DNA from: Shimia sp039969785
Lineage (GTDB): Bacteria > Pseudomonadota > Alphaproteobacteria > Rhodobacterales > Rhodobacteraceae
Assembly: GCF_039969785.1 (NCBI RefSeq)
Contig: NZ_JBDVNC010000016.1
Coordinates: 124,001-188,000 of the forward strand
Direction: 5' to 3'
Length of the DNA: 64,000 nucleotides
A program made the position numbers and the translations under genes. Below are positions 26,549-35,190 of the stretch, piece after piece. Numbering within the stretch: the stretch's first letter is position 1; every line of letters starts with the position of its first letter. The notes beneath the pieces were generated by a model. That model saw only the letters and a list, made by a program, of their open reading frames with translations. It was not told the origin of the DNA and searched no databases.

Positions 26549-28204
26549 ATGGCATCTTATCAGTACGTCTATCACATGCAGGGTGTCTCCAAGACCTATC
26601 CCGGCGGCAAGAAGTGCTTTGAGAACATCCACCTTTCATTCCTGCCCGGCGTGAAAATCGGTGTGGTCGGCGTCAACGGCGCGGGTAAATCGACCCTGAT
26701 GAAAATCATGGCCGGTCTGGACAAGGATTTCACCGGCGAAGCATGGTGCGCCGAAGGTGCCAAAGTTGGCTATCTGCCACAGGAACCACAGCTGGACGAA
26801 AGCCTGAGCGTGCGTGAAAACGTGATGCTGGGCGTGGCCCCTAAAAAGGCCATTCTCGACCGCTACAACGAACTCGCCATGAACTACTCGGACGAAACCG
26901 CCGAGGAAATGGCCGAGCTGCAGGATCAGATCGACGCAGAAAACCTCTGGGATCTCGACAGCCAGATTGACGTCTCGATGGAGGCGCTGCGCTGCCCCCC
27001 CGATGACGCTGACATCGCCAACCTGTCGGGTGGTGAAAAACGCCGGGTCGCGCTATGCAAACTGCTGCTCGAAGCGCCCGAAATGCTGCTGCTGGATGAG
27101 CCGACCAACCACCTTGACGCGGAAACCATCGCGTGGCTGCAACAGCACCTGATCGACTACAAAGGCACAATCCTGATCGTCACCCACGACCGCTATTTCC
27201 TGGATGACATCACCGGATGGATTCTGGAACTCGACCGCGGCAAAGGCATCCCTTACGAGGGCAACTATTCCGCATGGCTGGAACAAAAAGCCAAACGTCT
27301 GGAGCAGGAAGCCCGCGAAGATAAATCCAAACAGAAAACGCTGGAACGCGAACTGGAATGGATGCGTCAGGGCGCCAAGGCGCGTCAGGCCAAATCCAAG
27401 GCCCGGATCAACGCCTATAACGATCTGGCCAACCAGTCCGAGCGCGAGAAACTGGCGCGTGCCCAGATTGTCATCCCGAATGGCCCTCGTTTGGGATCCA
27501 AGGTGATCGAGGTGGAAAACCTCGCCAAACACTACGGCGACAAGCAACTGATCGAAGGTCTGTCGTTCAGCCTGCCCCCGGGCGGCATTGTCGGCGTGAT
27601 CGGCCCCAACGGCGCGGGTAAATCGACACTGTTCCGCATGCTCACAGGTCAGGAACAACCTGACGAGGGATCTGTCGAATATGGCGACACGGTCAAACTC
27701 TCTTATGTTGACCAGTCCCGCGATGACCTGAATGACAAAGAAACCGTGTGGGAATCGATCTCTGGCGGGTCCGAAATTATTGAACTGGGCGACGCTCAGG
27801 TGAACAGCCGCGCTTATTGCTCGTCGTTCAACTTCAAAGGCGGCGACCAGCAAAAACCGCTGAACCTGCTGTCGGGCGGTGAACGCAACCGTGTGCACAT
27901 GGCGCGTTTGCTCAAAGAAGGCGGCAATGTCCTCCTGCTCGACGAACCGACCAACGATCTGGACGTCGAAACCCTGCGCGCACTGGAAGACGCGCTTGTC
28001 GATTTCGCAGGCTGCGCCGTGGTCATCTCACACGACCGCTTTTTCCTCGACCGTATCTGCACGCATATCTTGGCCTTCGAAGGCGAAGCCCACGCGGAAT
28101 GGTTCGAAGGCAACTTCGAGGATTACGAAGAAGACAAAAAACGTCGTCTGGGCGCGGATGCCCTCGAGCCCAAACGCCTCAAGCACAAAAAGTTCACCCG
28201 ATAG
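26549..28204 (+). CDS. ettA: Energy-dependent translational throttle protein EttA (ABC-F)
   Basis: 551 residues. Two ABC ATPase domains have Walker A GVNGAGKST and GPNGAGKST, signatures LSGGEKRRVAL and LSGGERNRVHM, and Walker B LLLDEPTNHLD and LLLDEPTNDLD. The linker between them (RELEWMRQGAKARQAKSKARI) is the EttA P-site tRNA-interaction motif with its arm. EttA binds the ribosomal E site and gates the first elongation cycle according to ADP/ATP ratio. The start MASYQYVYHM is standard. Confidence 0.95.
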   Translation: MASYQYVYHMQGVSKTYPGGKKCFENIHLSFLPGVKIGVVGVNGAGKSTLMKIMAGLDKDFTGEAWCAEGAKVGYLPQEPQLDESLSVRENVMLGVAPKKAILDRYNELAMNYSDETAEEMAELQDQIDAENLWDLDSQIDVSMEALRCPPDDADIANLSGGEKRRVALCKLLLEAPEMLLLDEPTNHLDAETIAWLQQHLIDYKGTILIVTHDRYFLDDITGWILELDRGKGIPYEGNYSAWLEQKAKRLEQEAREDKSKQKTLERELEWMRQGAKARQAKSKARINAYNDLANQSEREKLARAQIVIPNGPRLGSKVIEVENLAKHYGDKQLIEGLSFSLPPGGIVGVIGPNGAGKSTLFRMLTGQEQPDEGSVEYGDTVKLSYVDQSRDDLNDKETVWESISGGSEIIELGDAQVNSRAYCSSFNFKGGDQQKPLNLLSGGERNRVHMARLLKEGGNVLLLDEPTNDLDVETLRALEDALVDFAGCAVVISHDRFFLDRICTHILAFEGEAHAEWFEGNFEDYEEDKKRRLGADALEPKRLKHKKFTR

Positions 28205-28415
28205 GGTGAGCTTGTTGGGATTGCCGTTTGGGTTCAAGGCGTGCGCGAAAGCTTGTTTTCAAAGAAAACACGCGTGCGCACCCCGGCGAAAAGGCTCGGT
28301 GCCCCTGATGCCAAGGCGGTTGAAGCGCAAGAATTTTACGCAGTGACATTCGCGCAGGGGTTGCAAAAATATCTCCCTATTCTCATATTGTTAAATAACA
28401 ATCGGAATGGGGCAG
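28205..28415. other. Junction between ettA and the AT-rich toxin-antitoxin island
   Basis: About 210 bases without a convincing gene. A GTG-started frame at 28241 runs 71 codons across the composition change, and its first part (to about 28370) uses codons like the chromosome, so it may be a truncated remnant. An inverted repeat TGTTTTC-AAA-GAAAACA lies at 28254-28270. From about 28370 onward the DNA becomes visibly AT-rich. Confidence 0.4.
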
Positions 28416-28456
28416 ATGAAACTAAAAAATTTGGTGCGTTTGATTCGTGCAAGTAA

Positions 28457-28949
28457 ATGAAATCCGTTTGTCTATCACTTCACTGACGCAACAAATTTGC
28501 CATGCATCAGAAAGCACGGAATTCTGTCAAAACAAAGACAAGAAGAGCTAGGTATCGAGCCAGAGCATTCTGGGGGAGACGAGCAAAGCAAAATTAGCGA
28601 CAGAATTAACGGAATTTACAATGACGTTAGTCTGTGTTTGACCACCAACAACGCCATGGCCTATCGATGTAAACACGATGGTCGACATCCAGATCAGGTA
28701 TTCTTGCAAATCGATCCTAACGTACTTCGGCTTCCCAACGTTAGAATTTCGTTTGGTTTGGCGAACTCAATTGGTGCTAGATTTCAACGGGTTTCCGCAG
28801 TTGCAGAGTCAATTGATGTAGAAATTCTCTACAATCCCAAGTGGCTTGAGGATGTAGACGAATTCAAACGGCGTATCTCAGCCGCCGAGAAAATCGAAGT
28901 CTTGGTTCCAGTGTGCGTTCCTGTAAGCTTGATCAAAGGAAAATCCTAG
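28457..28949 (+). CDS. DarT1-like DNA ADP-ribosyltransferase toxin, 5' end frameshifted
   Basis: From 28461 the frame reads NPFVYHFTDATNLPCIRKHG, the DarT (DUF4433) N-terminal motif, but a TGA (28458-28460) precedes it and no start codon occurs before a TTG at 28497, inside the motif. Removing one A from ATGAAATCCG (28457-28466) gives ATG-AAT-CCG and a 163-residue protein. In that numbering the NAD-site His is His7, the probable catalytic Arg is Arg49 (SDRINGIYNDVSL) and the catalytic Glu is Glu147 (EKIEVLVP), close to Arg51/Glu160 of DarT2. A 14-codon ORF (28416-28460) overlaps the ATG as ATGA. Expected activity is ADP-ribosylation of DNA bases. It may be inactive, or the base may be a sequencing error. 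Confidence 0.75.
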
Positions 28950-28964
28950 AAGCGAGCGCCAATT

Positions 28965-29621
28965 GTGGTCACACGTCCAGTATTTGTCCCATCCATCAAG
29001 CGGGGCTCACTCTACGAGTGGGTCCCGGTCGAATTCCAATGGCATCCGGGATTTAGTGTTAGCCAAAAACAAAATTCAATTGCGGCACTGCACGCCGAGG
29101 CGCGCAATATGGGAATTCATCCAGTGTTGGAGGTCTCAACAAAGTCTCCTATTGAGTTAGGAAGGCGACTGAGCGCCTTTAGCTTAAAAGTAGAAGTCGA
29201 GGGGCAAATGTTTTTTCTTGAATCCGTGTATCAAAGTTCAAAGGTTTTTTCGGAGTCTGGGCAGCTTCCCGAAATCATTTCGTTGGACCCTTATGCAGCA
29301 AAGAAGAGGGTGCGAGAACTGGGCAAAGGCGAAATAATCGCGTTCCGTTGTTTCGGTCGTGATTTTCCAACTGAACCAAAGAACGCATTCTACGACTGGC
29401 TGTACATTCGGGCGATCTATCCACACAGAGACTGGGTATATCGGAATCTAGATTTTTATGGATATTCGGACATCGAATTTAATCCTCAAAAATCCATAAA
29501 CTGTCAGGCTAGGGCCGTTGCTGAGTACAAGTCGCTAGAGATGCAAGGAACCAGCAGAGAATGCTTTGAAAGCTTTGACACGTTTGCTAGATTGCTTGCA
29601 TACGCGCAAATCAGAGAGTGA
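28965..29621 (+). CDS. NADAR-type antitoxin associated with DarT1
   Basis: 218 residues from a GTG 15 bases after the toxin stop. Recognisable family blocks: RPVFVPS, WHPGFSVSQKQNSIAALH, LEVSTKSPIELGRRLSAF, a QSSKVF motif, FYDWLYIRA and the long conserved DIEFNPQKSINCQARA. These match the NADAR domain proteins encoded next to DarT1 toxins, which are reported to remove ADP-ribose from modified guanine in DNA. The gene is intact and AT-rich like the toxin. A protein that shields DNA from a silenced toxin would still be neutral to keep. Confidence 0.82.
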   Translation: MVTRPVFVPSIKRGSLYEWVPVEFQWHPGFSVSQKQNSIAALHAEARNMGIHPVLEVSTKSPIELGRRLSAFSLKVEVEGQMFFLESVYQSSKVFSESGQLPEIISLDPYAAKKRVRELGKGEIIAFRCFGRDFPTEPKNAFYDWLYIRAIYPHRDWVYRNLDFYGYSDIEFNPQKSINCQARAVAEYKSLEMQGTSRECFESFDTFARLLAYAQIRE

Positions 29622-29643
29622 GGCATTGCTAGCCCGGAATAAA

Positions 29644-29696
29644 GGCTTGCTCCGCAAGCCGCCGGGCATCGCCCGACCGCCCCATGGGCGGGCGAT
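29644..29696. repeat. Paired GC-rich hairpins at the right edge of the island
   Basis: GGCTTGC-TCC-GCAAGCC (29644-29660) is followed by a nested repeat ATCGCCC..GCCC/GGGC..GGGCGAT (29668-29696) and TTT. They follow the NADAR stop codon and could terminate transcription from either side. They may also be a REP-type element marking the island boundary. Confidence 0.5.
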
Positions 29697-29710
29697 TTGG
29701 AAACGCCGCA

Positions 29711-29902
29711 TCATGTCCAATCTTCGGATGTGGACCAAACGATAAAATGTCCAGCCAATACCGTATCATCGCCCTCCCACGGCCAGTCGACGCCCGGCAC
29801 GATCGTCAGCCGCCCCGCAAAGCTTCCCTCGCTTAACGGCCTCGGCGTCCCTTCCCCAAAACCCACCCAAAATGTGCTATACTTGCCCTTTCGAGAGGAC
29901 AT
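29711..29902 (-). CDS. Possible 63-residue hypothetical protein
   Basis: The frame reads like a genuine soluble peptide (FWVGFGEGTPRPLSEGSFAG, TIVPGVDWPWEGDD, then a WSTSEDW ending). However, its ATG overlaps the ribosome site of the divergent gene at 29906, so the true start may lie further in. No family recognised. It could also be chance coding in a GC-rich spacer. Confidence 0.3.
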   Translation of the reverse strand: MSSRKGKYSTFWVGFGEGTPRPLSEGSFAGRLTIVPGVDWPWEGDDTVLAGHFIVWSTSEDWT

Positions 29903-29905
29903 GTC

Positions 29906-30349
29906 ATGCTCATCCGGCTCTTTTCAGCACTTCTGTTTCTTTTCACCACGGCGACCACGACAATCGCGCAGGGCATGCTGCTGTCGCGCATGCAGTGTCA
30001 GTCCAGCTATCGCAATATCCCCTTTACCGGGGTCATCGAAATTCAGCTGTTCCAATATGCCGGCGCAACCGGGCTAGGCTCTGCCGGAGAGCGCAGTCAG
30101 ATGAATACGATGATCAAAACCGGGCGGGCGCATGAAATTCCGGGCACGCTTTATATGATTGGTGAGTTTCAGGGCGGCGGCGCGCTTGTGCACATCGAGG
30201 CGCCAAACATGACCGGCGGACAGGGCACTGGCAGCATCGTGATCAATGGCGCGGCACACCGGGCGACCTATGCCAATTTCGCGATTGTTCAGGGCGGCGT
30301 CATTGCCTTGACGGAAAATCAGGAACGCATCGACTACGTCTGCCCGTGA
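29906..30349 (+). CDS. Exported hypothetical protein
   Basis: 147 residues with a signal peptide (RLFSALLFLFTTATTTIAQG). The mature part is beta-rich with Gly/Thr stretches (MTGGQGTGSIVINGAAHRA) and two cysteines, one at the C-terminus (YVCP) and one near the N-terminus (MQCQSS), which may form a disulfide. The ribosome site GAGAGGA lies 8 bases upstream, and a TATACT element about 30 bases upstream could be its -10. Family not recognised. Confidence 0.7.
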   Translation: MLIRLFSALLFLFTTATTTIAQGMLLSRMQCQSSYRNIPFTGVIEIQLFQYAGATGLGSAGERSQMNTMIKTGRAHEIPGTLYMIGEFQGGGALVHIEAPNMTGGQGTGSIVINGAAHRATYANFAIVQGGVIALTENQERIDYVCP

Positions 30350-30411
30350 CCCGCACGACTTGCGCAGGGCAACCCTGTCAAGCAGCGACCCGGGTTCAAT
30401 AACGCAACGCG

Positions 30412-30588
30412 TTACTTGCCGTCGCGCGCGGCTTTTTCTTCTTTGGTCAGCTTGGCGTTCCATACATTTTTGCTCAGCCCCAGCTCGGGACGGGGCGGTT
30501 TGGTTTTGCCAACGCTCACTTTGCCACCTTTGTTCAAGAATTCCTGAATAAGGGCGTCATCGGTGGTTTCTTTGGGAACATGTTTCAT
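30412..30588 (-). CDS. Small conserved-looking protein, 58 residues
   Basis: The minus-strand frame from ATG 30588 to TAA 30412 encodes a basic, soluble peptide: MKHVPKETTDDALIQEFLNK, then a GGKVSVGKTKPPRPELGL segment and a lysine-rich helix ending EEKAARDGK. Codon use matches the neighbours, and the composition is typical of small conserved roseobacter proteins of unknown function. It lies in an otherwise empty 365-base gap. Confidence 0.6.
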   Translation of the reverse strand: MKHVPKETTDDALIQEFLNKGGKVSVGKTKPPRPELGLSKNVWNAKLTKEEKAARDGK

Positions 30589-30714
30589 ATCTCATGCCTA
30601 CCCTGTCCAGGCCCTGCTTGTCACGCGCCATCCCACCAATTGCCGACGTTTAGTCATGCCCCACAGAAAAACGGCGAGGCTATGCCCCGCCGTCCCTAAC
30701 CAATCACTTCGATC

Positions 30715-31701
30715 CTAGTTAATCGGTTTGATTCGTGATCCTTCCACGGCCGCGCTGGCCATCAGACCTTTTTCGTCAAACACAAACGCCACGGTGTCGG
30801 CCTTGATGTTCGTCGTGTCTACCTTGGCGGTCGCGCCTGCCTCGATCACGGCAATCGATCCGTCCACGCCCAGCTCATACCCTTTTTTGGATTTGAACTT
30901 TGCCAATGCGTCGTCGCTCATGAACATGATGGCATAGCCATAGGTCTGCACCCCGGCCAAGGCACCAACCGCGACGGATGACGTGCGATAATACCCGGTG
31001 GAGACATCGCCTTCGTACAGCACCCCATTACCGGTTTCGGCACCAATGCCCAGACCCGCTTTGGTCACCTTAGGAAAGACCAGGGCCGCCGTTGCGCTTT
31101 CAGACATTTCCTTGGCGCGTTCGTTCTGACCCAAAAGTGACGCCCATGACGCCTGCGCTGCGGCTTCCAGTTCGCCACGCTTGCTGTCGTCTGACACCGT
31201 ACTGGCAGCCATGCTTTCGGCCTCACAGTCGCTGGTCGCAGCCATCGCCTTGAACGTCCCGTCAAGGCTGATCGCAAATGGCGTCTTGCTATCCGGGTCC
31301 ACAGTCAGCACGTATTTCCGCGCCAGCGCTTCTGAAAATGCGGGATCGTCTGTCTTCACATAAGCGCCGCGATAGCCATCGTCACGCAGATCACCTGTGG
31401 CCTTGGCCGGAAAACGCAAACCGTCCATGTCGATCTCGACCTTTTTGGCGACATTTCCGTAAAGTTTGACGTCTTTGTCCTTGGTGTAGACGGCCACATA
31501 TTCAAACCGGCCACCGGCCTCGGTTTTGCCGATGCGGAACAGATATCCGTCCTCGTTCACCTTCTCCATGACACAAGCACCCGATTCATTGTGGCGCAAA
31601 ATCGTCCACCCTTCGACTGTGTTGCCCTGTGCATTTGATGCTGACGCAAAGGTTGCGCAAAACGCGGCCAATGCCGCTTTTCTCATACTAAATTCAATCA
31701 T
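30715..31701 (-). CDS. SYLF-domain (YSC84-like) exported protein with extra N-terminal domain
   Basis: 328 residues from the ATG at 31701; one at 31686 is also possible. A signal peptide (AALAAFCATFASASNAQG) leads to a ~150-residue beta-rich region (VEGWTILRHNESGACVMEK) and then a C-terminal SYLF domain (ALVFPKVTKAGLGIGAETGNGVL, SVAVGALAGVQTYGYAIMF). Bacterial SYLF proteins are envelope lipid-binding proteins of uncertain role. The N-terminal part resembles small exported stress proteins rather than a standard SYLF architecture. Confidence 0.78.
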   Translation of the reverse strand: MIEFSMRKAALAAFCATFASASNAQGNTVEGWTILRHNESGACVMEKVNEDGYLFRIGKTEAGGRFEYVAVYTKDKDVKLYGNVAKKVEIDMDGLRFPAKATGDLRDDGYRGAYVKTDDPAFSEALARKYVLTVDPDSKTPFAISLDGTFKAMAATSDCEAESMAASTVSDDSKRGELEAAAQASWASLLGQNERAKEMSESATAALVFPKVTKAGLGIGAETGNGVLYEGDVSTGYYRTSSVAVGALAGVQTYGYAIMFMSDDALAKFKSKKGYELGVDGSIAVIEAGATAKVDTTNIKADTVAFVFDEKGLMASAAVEGSRIKPIN

Positions 31702-31890
31702 GAATTGCCTCGCTGTAAATGTATTCACCGCCAAAGTGTACGCAGGTGTGCAGGACAGCAGCAACCGTTTTCTCACAAAAGCGTGAACTCGACATTTCGG
31801 AAATTTTCACGTCTCTGAGAGTCCGCTGAAACAAGGCTGAACACATCTCATTTTATGACTAAGTGTTTTGCAAAGTTGACAGGAGATCCC

Positions 31891-32256
31891 ATGCGCACGC
31901 TACTTCCCGCCCTCATCGCCGTGTTGATAATGGCGGTGCTTATCGTTCTGGACGTCGCAAAACCACTGGGCGCGCACCCTTGGTGGTCTCAGCAAACGCT
32001 GATGATTGGAACAGTCATCGGCGCAATTGTCGCCACGCTTGCCACCCGTATGTCGACGCCCATGAAACGTCTTATGGCCTTTGCGCTGATTACGGTCCTG
32101 GCTTTTGGGCTCGCCAAATATGGCCAGACACAATTCGCGGCCTCTTACGCCGAAGACGCATTGGCCGGTAAGATGTGGTATTATGGATGGATCGAAACCG
32201 GCGCCGCACTGGCAGCGGCCATCACAGCCGCTGCTCAGGTTTTCTTGCGAAAATAG
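31891..32256 (+). CDS. Small integral membrane protein, four helices
   Basis: 121 residues. Hydrophobic segments occur at about 3-22 (LLPALIAVLIMAVLIVLDVA), 37-53, 62-78 and 99-118, with a positively charged end. AGGAG lies 6 bases before the ATG at 31891. No family recognised and the convergent neighbour gives no hint of function. Confidence 0.65.
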   Translation: MRTLLPALIAVLIMAVLIVLDVAKPLGAHPWWSQQTLMIGTVIGAIVATLATRMSTPMKRLMAFALITVLAFGLAKYGQTQFAASYAEDALAGKMWYYGWIETGAALAAAITAAAQVFLRK

Positions 32257-32260
32257 CGGG

Positions 32261-33310
32261 TTAGCGCAGACCTTCGTTGATTGACACCAGTACTTTGCTG
32301 CCCGGGCAAAGCTCGTCTTTGCCCAGTTCATTCAGAGGCCGGGTTGCCAGGTTCAAGTTCTGGTTCAGGTCTTGAGAATCCGGATCAAGGAACATAAGCC
32401 CGGTCAAAATCCGCCCTTCTTCGCGCGCGTTTTGCACCGCATCCATCGCCGCGCGGCGGTCGTTGGCTTTATAGCTCGCGTCCGCCTTGTGAAGATGAAT
32501 GGCAGACCCGTCATGCAAGGTCACAGTCTGTGTTGTGCCCTCATCATACTGTGTCTTGATCTCTTCGCGCATGGGAACAAAATCCACCGGCATCGCGTCC
32601 AGATGCTCGCGTGTTTCGCTATAGCTTTTGGTTGACCCATTGTGATTGTTGAACGTCACACAAGGGCTGACCACGTCGATAAAGGCAAATCCCTTATGCG
32701 CCATCGCAGCACGGATCAGCGGCTCCAACTGAGTTTTGTCACCCGAAAAACTGCGCCCCACAAAGCTCGCGCCTTGCATCAGTGCCAGCGTCGCCAGATC
32801 AATCCCGTCAAACGGGTTCACTGCGCCACCTTTGGCCACCGATCCCAGATCAGCCGTCGCGCTGTCCTGCCCTTTGGTCAGGCCGTAACAACCGTTATTG
32901 GCCACGATATAGGTCATGTTCACGTTGCGCCGGATCAGGTGTACAAACTGCCCCATGCCAATCGACGCGGTATCCCCGTCGCCGGACACGCCGATATAGG
33001 TCAGATCCCGGTTGCCCAGACTTGCGCCTGTCGCCACGGACGGCATCCGCCCATGCACCGAATTGAACCCGTGCGATTTACCCAGGAAATAGGTCGGCAT
33101 CTTGGACGAACACCCAATACCCGAAATTTTGCCAATCCGGTGCGGTGGGATCGACGACTCAAAACAGGCATTTCGGATCGACGCCGAGATACTGTCATGA
33201 CCACACCCTGCACACAGGGTCGAAATCGCCCCGTCATAATCAGCAACAGTAAACCCCAGCCGGTTTGTCGGCAGACGCGGGTGACGGAACTTTGGTTTGA
33301 TATAAGACAT
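32261..33310 (-). CDS. 2-oxoacid:ferredoxin oxidoreductase, beta subunit
   Basis: 349 residues. The thiamine-diphosphate subunit shows LCAGCGHDSIS, GIGCSSKMP and GDGDTASIGMGQF as the ThDP/Mg motif, plus a later Cys (SPCVTFNNH); these cysteines ligate a 4Fe-4S cluster in the family. With the alpha subunit it oxidatively decarboxylates a 2-oxoacid to an acyl-CoA, reducing ferredoxin. The pattern is KorB-like (2-oxoglutarate), but substrate is not proven. It overlaps the alpha gene by 1 base. Confidence 0.88.
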   Translation of the reverse strand: MSYIKPKFRHPRLPTNRLGFTVADYDGAISTLCAGCGHDSISASIRNACFESSIPPHRIGKISGIGCSSKMPTYFLGKSHGFNSVHGRMPSVATGASLGNRDLTYIGVSGDGDTASIGMGQFVHLIRRNVNMTYIVANNGCYGLTKGQDSATADLGSVAKGGAVNPFDGIDLATLALMQGASFVGRSFSGDKTQLEPLIRAAMAHKGFAFIDVVSPCVTFNNHNGSTKSYSETREHLDAMPVDFVPMREEIKTQYDEGTTQTVTLHDGSAIHLHKADASYKANDRRAAMDAVQNAREEGRILTGLMFLDPDSQDLNQNLNLATRPLNELGKDELCPGSKVLVSINEGLR

Positions 33311-35190
33311 CAGGCAGTCTCCCGCTTCAGGGGCACAATATCGGCGCTCTTTGTCTTCAGCGCCTGACGGATCTGGTTGGCAATATCGCGCGCAGTGATC
33401 GGCGTGCCGGAATAATTCAGCACCGACGTCAGCTGGCTGGGCGCGATCTGACACTCATTCATAATCAACTGGCGCATTTGCCCATCCCGGTTCTGTTCAA
33501 TGACAAACACCATGTCATGGTCGTGAATGAACTGATCCAGACTTTCATGGAACGGGAACGCCCGAATGCGCATGGTATCAATCGGGTACCCTTCGGGTGC
33601 CAGCATCTCGACCGCCTCATAGGCGGGCGAAGCTGACGTGCCAAAGAACAGCGCCCCCAGTTTCAGATCCGTCTTGGGCTTTTTCACCGCAATTGGCGGA
33701 TGTGTCTTGGGTTTGGGCACATAGCTTTTGGCGGTTTCAAACTTGCGCAGCAAACGGTCGACGTTCTGCACATAGTCTTCGCCGCTCTCGGAATAGACCG
33801 CCATCTCATCTTTGGACGATCCGCGGGTGAAATAGGCCCCTTTATCAGGATGCGTACCGGGCAATGTGCGATAGCAGATGCCATCACCGTCTACGTCCAG
33901 ATACCGCCCCCAGACCTCGACATTGTCCAGCCCTTCGGCGTCCAGAACCTTGCCGCGATCCATTTCATAATTGTCGTCCCATTCTAACGGTGGCGACATC
34001 CAGTCATTCATGCCCAGATCAAGATCGGTCATCATGATCACCGGCGTTTGCAATTGCTCCGCCAGATCAAACGCCTGCACAGTCATGTCAAAACATTCGC
34101 GCGGCGTCGCCGGGAACAGCAACACCTGTTTGGTATCCCCATGGCTGGCATAGGCCCCGGCAAGGATATCCGATTGTTGACTGCGCGTCGGCATCCCTGT
34201 TGACGGGCCAGATCGCTGTACATCAATCAGAACCACCGGCACCTCGGCAAAATAGGCCAGCCCAAGGAATTCGCTCATCAGCGACAGCCCCGGCCCGGAT
34301 GTCGCGGTAAACGACCGCGCCCCGTTCCAGCTGGCCCCGACAACCATACCCATCGCCGCCAGCTCGTCTTCGGCCTGCACAATGGCAAAGTTTCTTTTGC
34401 CGCTGCCCGGATCAATCCGCATGCGCTCGGCGTATTTTGCAAACGCATCAACAACCGACGTGGACGGCGTGATCGGATACCATGCGGCCACAGTGGCGCC
34501 GCCATAAATCGCACCCAGCGCCGCCGCCGTGTTGCCGTTCATCAGGATATGCGGCGTCTCCAGAATATGCGGCGCAACATTGCCACCTTTTTCCAGACGG
34601 ATCGGCAGCGGGCAGGCATAGTTTTCCTTGATATATTGATAGCCCATTTCCAACGCATGCACGTTCGAGCTGATCAGTTTTTCCTTACCCTTGAACTGAT
34701 CATTCAAAAGGTCTTTCAAAATCCGGAAATCGATATCCAAAAGCGCGGCCATCGCGCCCACATACACGACGTTTTTCAGCAATTGCTGCAAGCGTGGCAC
34801 CGAATACTCCCGCATGCACATTTCAGTCAGCGGCACACCGATATAGCTGATGTCGTCACGCTTGAGATGGCTCGCCAGAGGCTTGGTGGAATCATACATG
34901 AAATATCCGCCCGGCTCGACGCTGGCGACATCTTTTTCCATGCTCTGCGGGTTCACGCACACCATCATATCGACACCACCGCGCCGCCCCAGATAGCCGT
35001 TTTTGCTGACGCGCACTTCGTACCACGTCGGCAGGCCCTGAATGTTGGATGGGAAAATATTGCGCGGTGAAACCGGAATACCCATGCGGAAAATTGCCTT
35101 GGCAAACAAATGGTTGGCCGATGCCGACCCGGTGCCGTTTACGTTGGCAAACTTGACGACAAAGTCGTTAATACCCTTGATCTGTTTCAT
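33310..35190 (-). CDS. 2-oxoacid:ferredoxin oxidoreductase, alpha subunit (gamma-alpha fusion)
   Basis: 626 residues from MKQIKGINDFVVK. The N-terminal ~200 residues are the gamma-type domain (KFANVNGTGSASANHLFAKA). The alpha domain begins at about residue 215 (GNTAAALGAIYGGATVAAWY, PITPSTSVVDAFA) and contains the CoA-pocket region SGPGLSLMSEFLGLAYFAEV. The fused gamma-alpha layout is KorA-like. It overlaps the flavoprotein gene by 4 bases upstream and korB-like by 1 base downstream, so the three are translationally coupled. Confidence 0.88.
   Translation of the reverse strand: MKQIKGINDFVVKFANVNGTGSASANHLFAKAIFRMGIPVSPRNIFPSNIQGLPTWYEVRVSKNGYLGRRGGVDMMVCVNPQSMEKDVASVEPGGYFMYDSTKPLASHLKRDDISYIGVPLTEMCMREYSVPRLQQLLKNVVYVGAMAALLDIDFRILKDLLNDQFKGKEKLISSNVHALEMGYQYIKENYACPLPIRLEKGGNVAPHILETPHILMNGNTAAALGAIYGGATVAAWYPITPSTSVVDAFAKYAERMRIDPGSGKRNFAIVQAEDELAAMGMVVGASWNGARSFTATSGPGLSLMSEFLGLAYFAEVPVVLIDVQRSGPSTGMPTRSQQSDILAGAYASHGDTKQVLLFPATPRECFDMTVQAFDLAEQLQTPVIMMTDLDLGMNDWMSPPLEWDDNYEMDRGKVLDAEGLDNVEVWGRYLDVDGDGICYRTLPGTHPDKGAYFTRGSSKDEMAVYSESGEDYVQNVDRLLRKFETAKSYVPKPKTHPPIAVKKPKTDLKLGALFFGTSASPAYEAVEMLAPEGYPIDTMRIRAFPFHESLDQFIHDHDMVFVIEQNRDGQMRQLIMNECQIAPSQLTSVLNYSGTPITARDIANQIRQALKTKSADIVPLKRETA

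Noticed and set aside
28241..28456. 71-codon GTG-started ORF after ettA
   Set aside because: It crosses the composition boundary, has no ribosome site or family match, and ends in random AT-rich codons.
29644..29696. Attachment-site repeats for the toxin-antitoxin island
   Set aside because: Hairpins are present on the right side only; no matching sequence was found on the left flank, and no integrase or tRNA is near.
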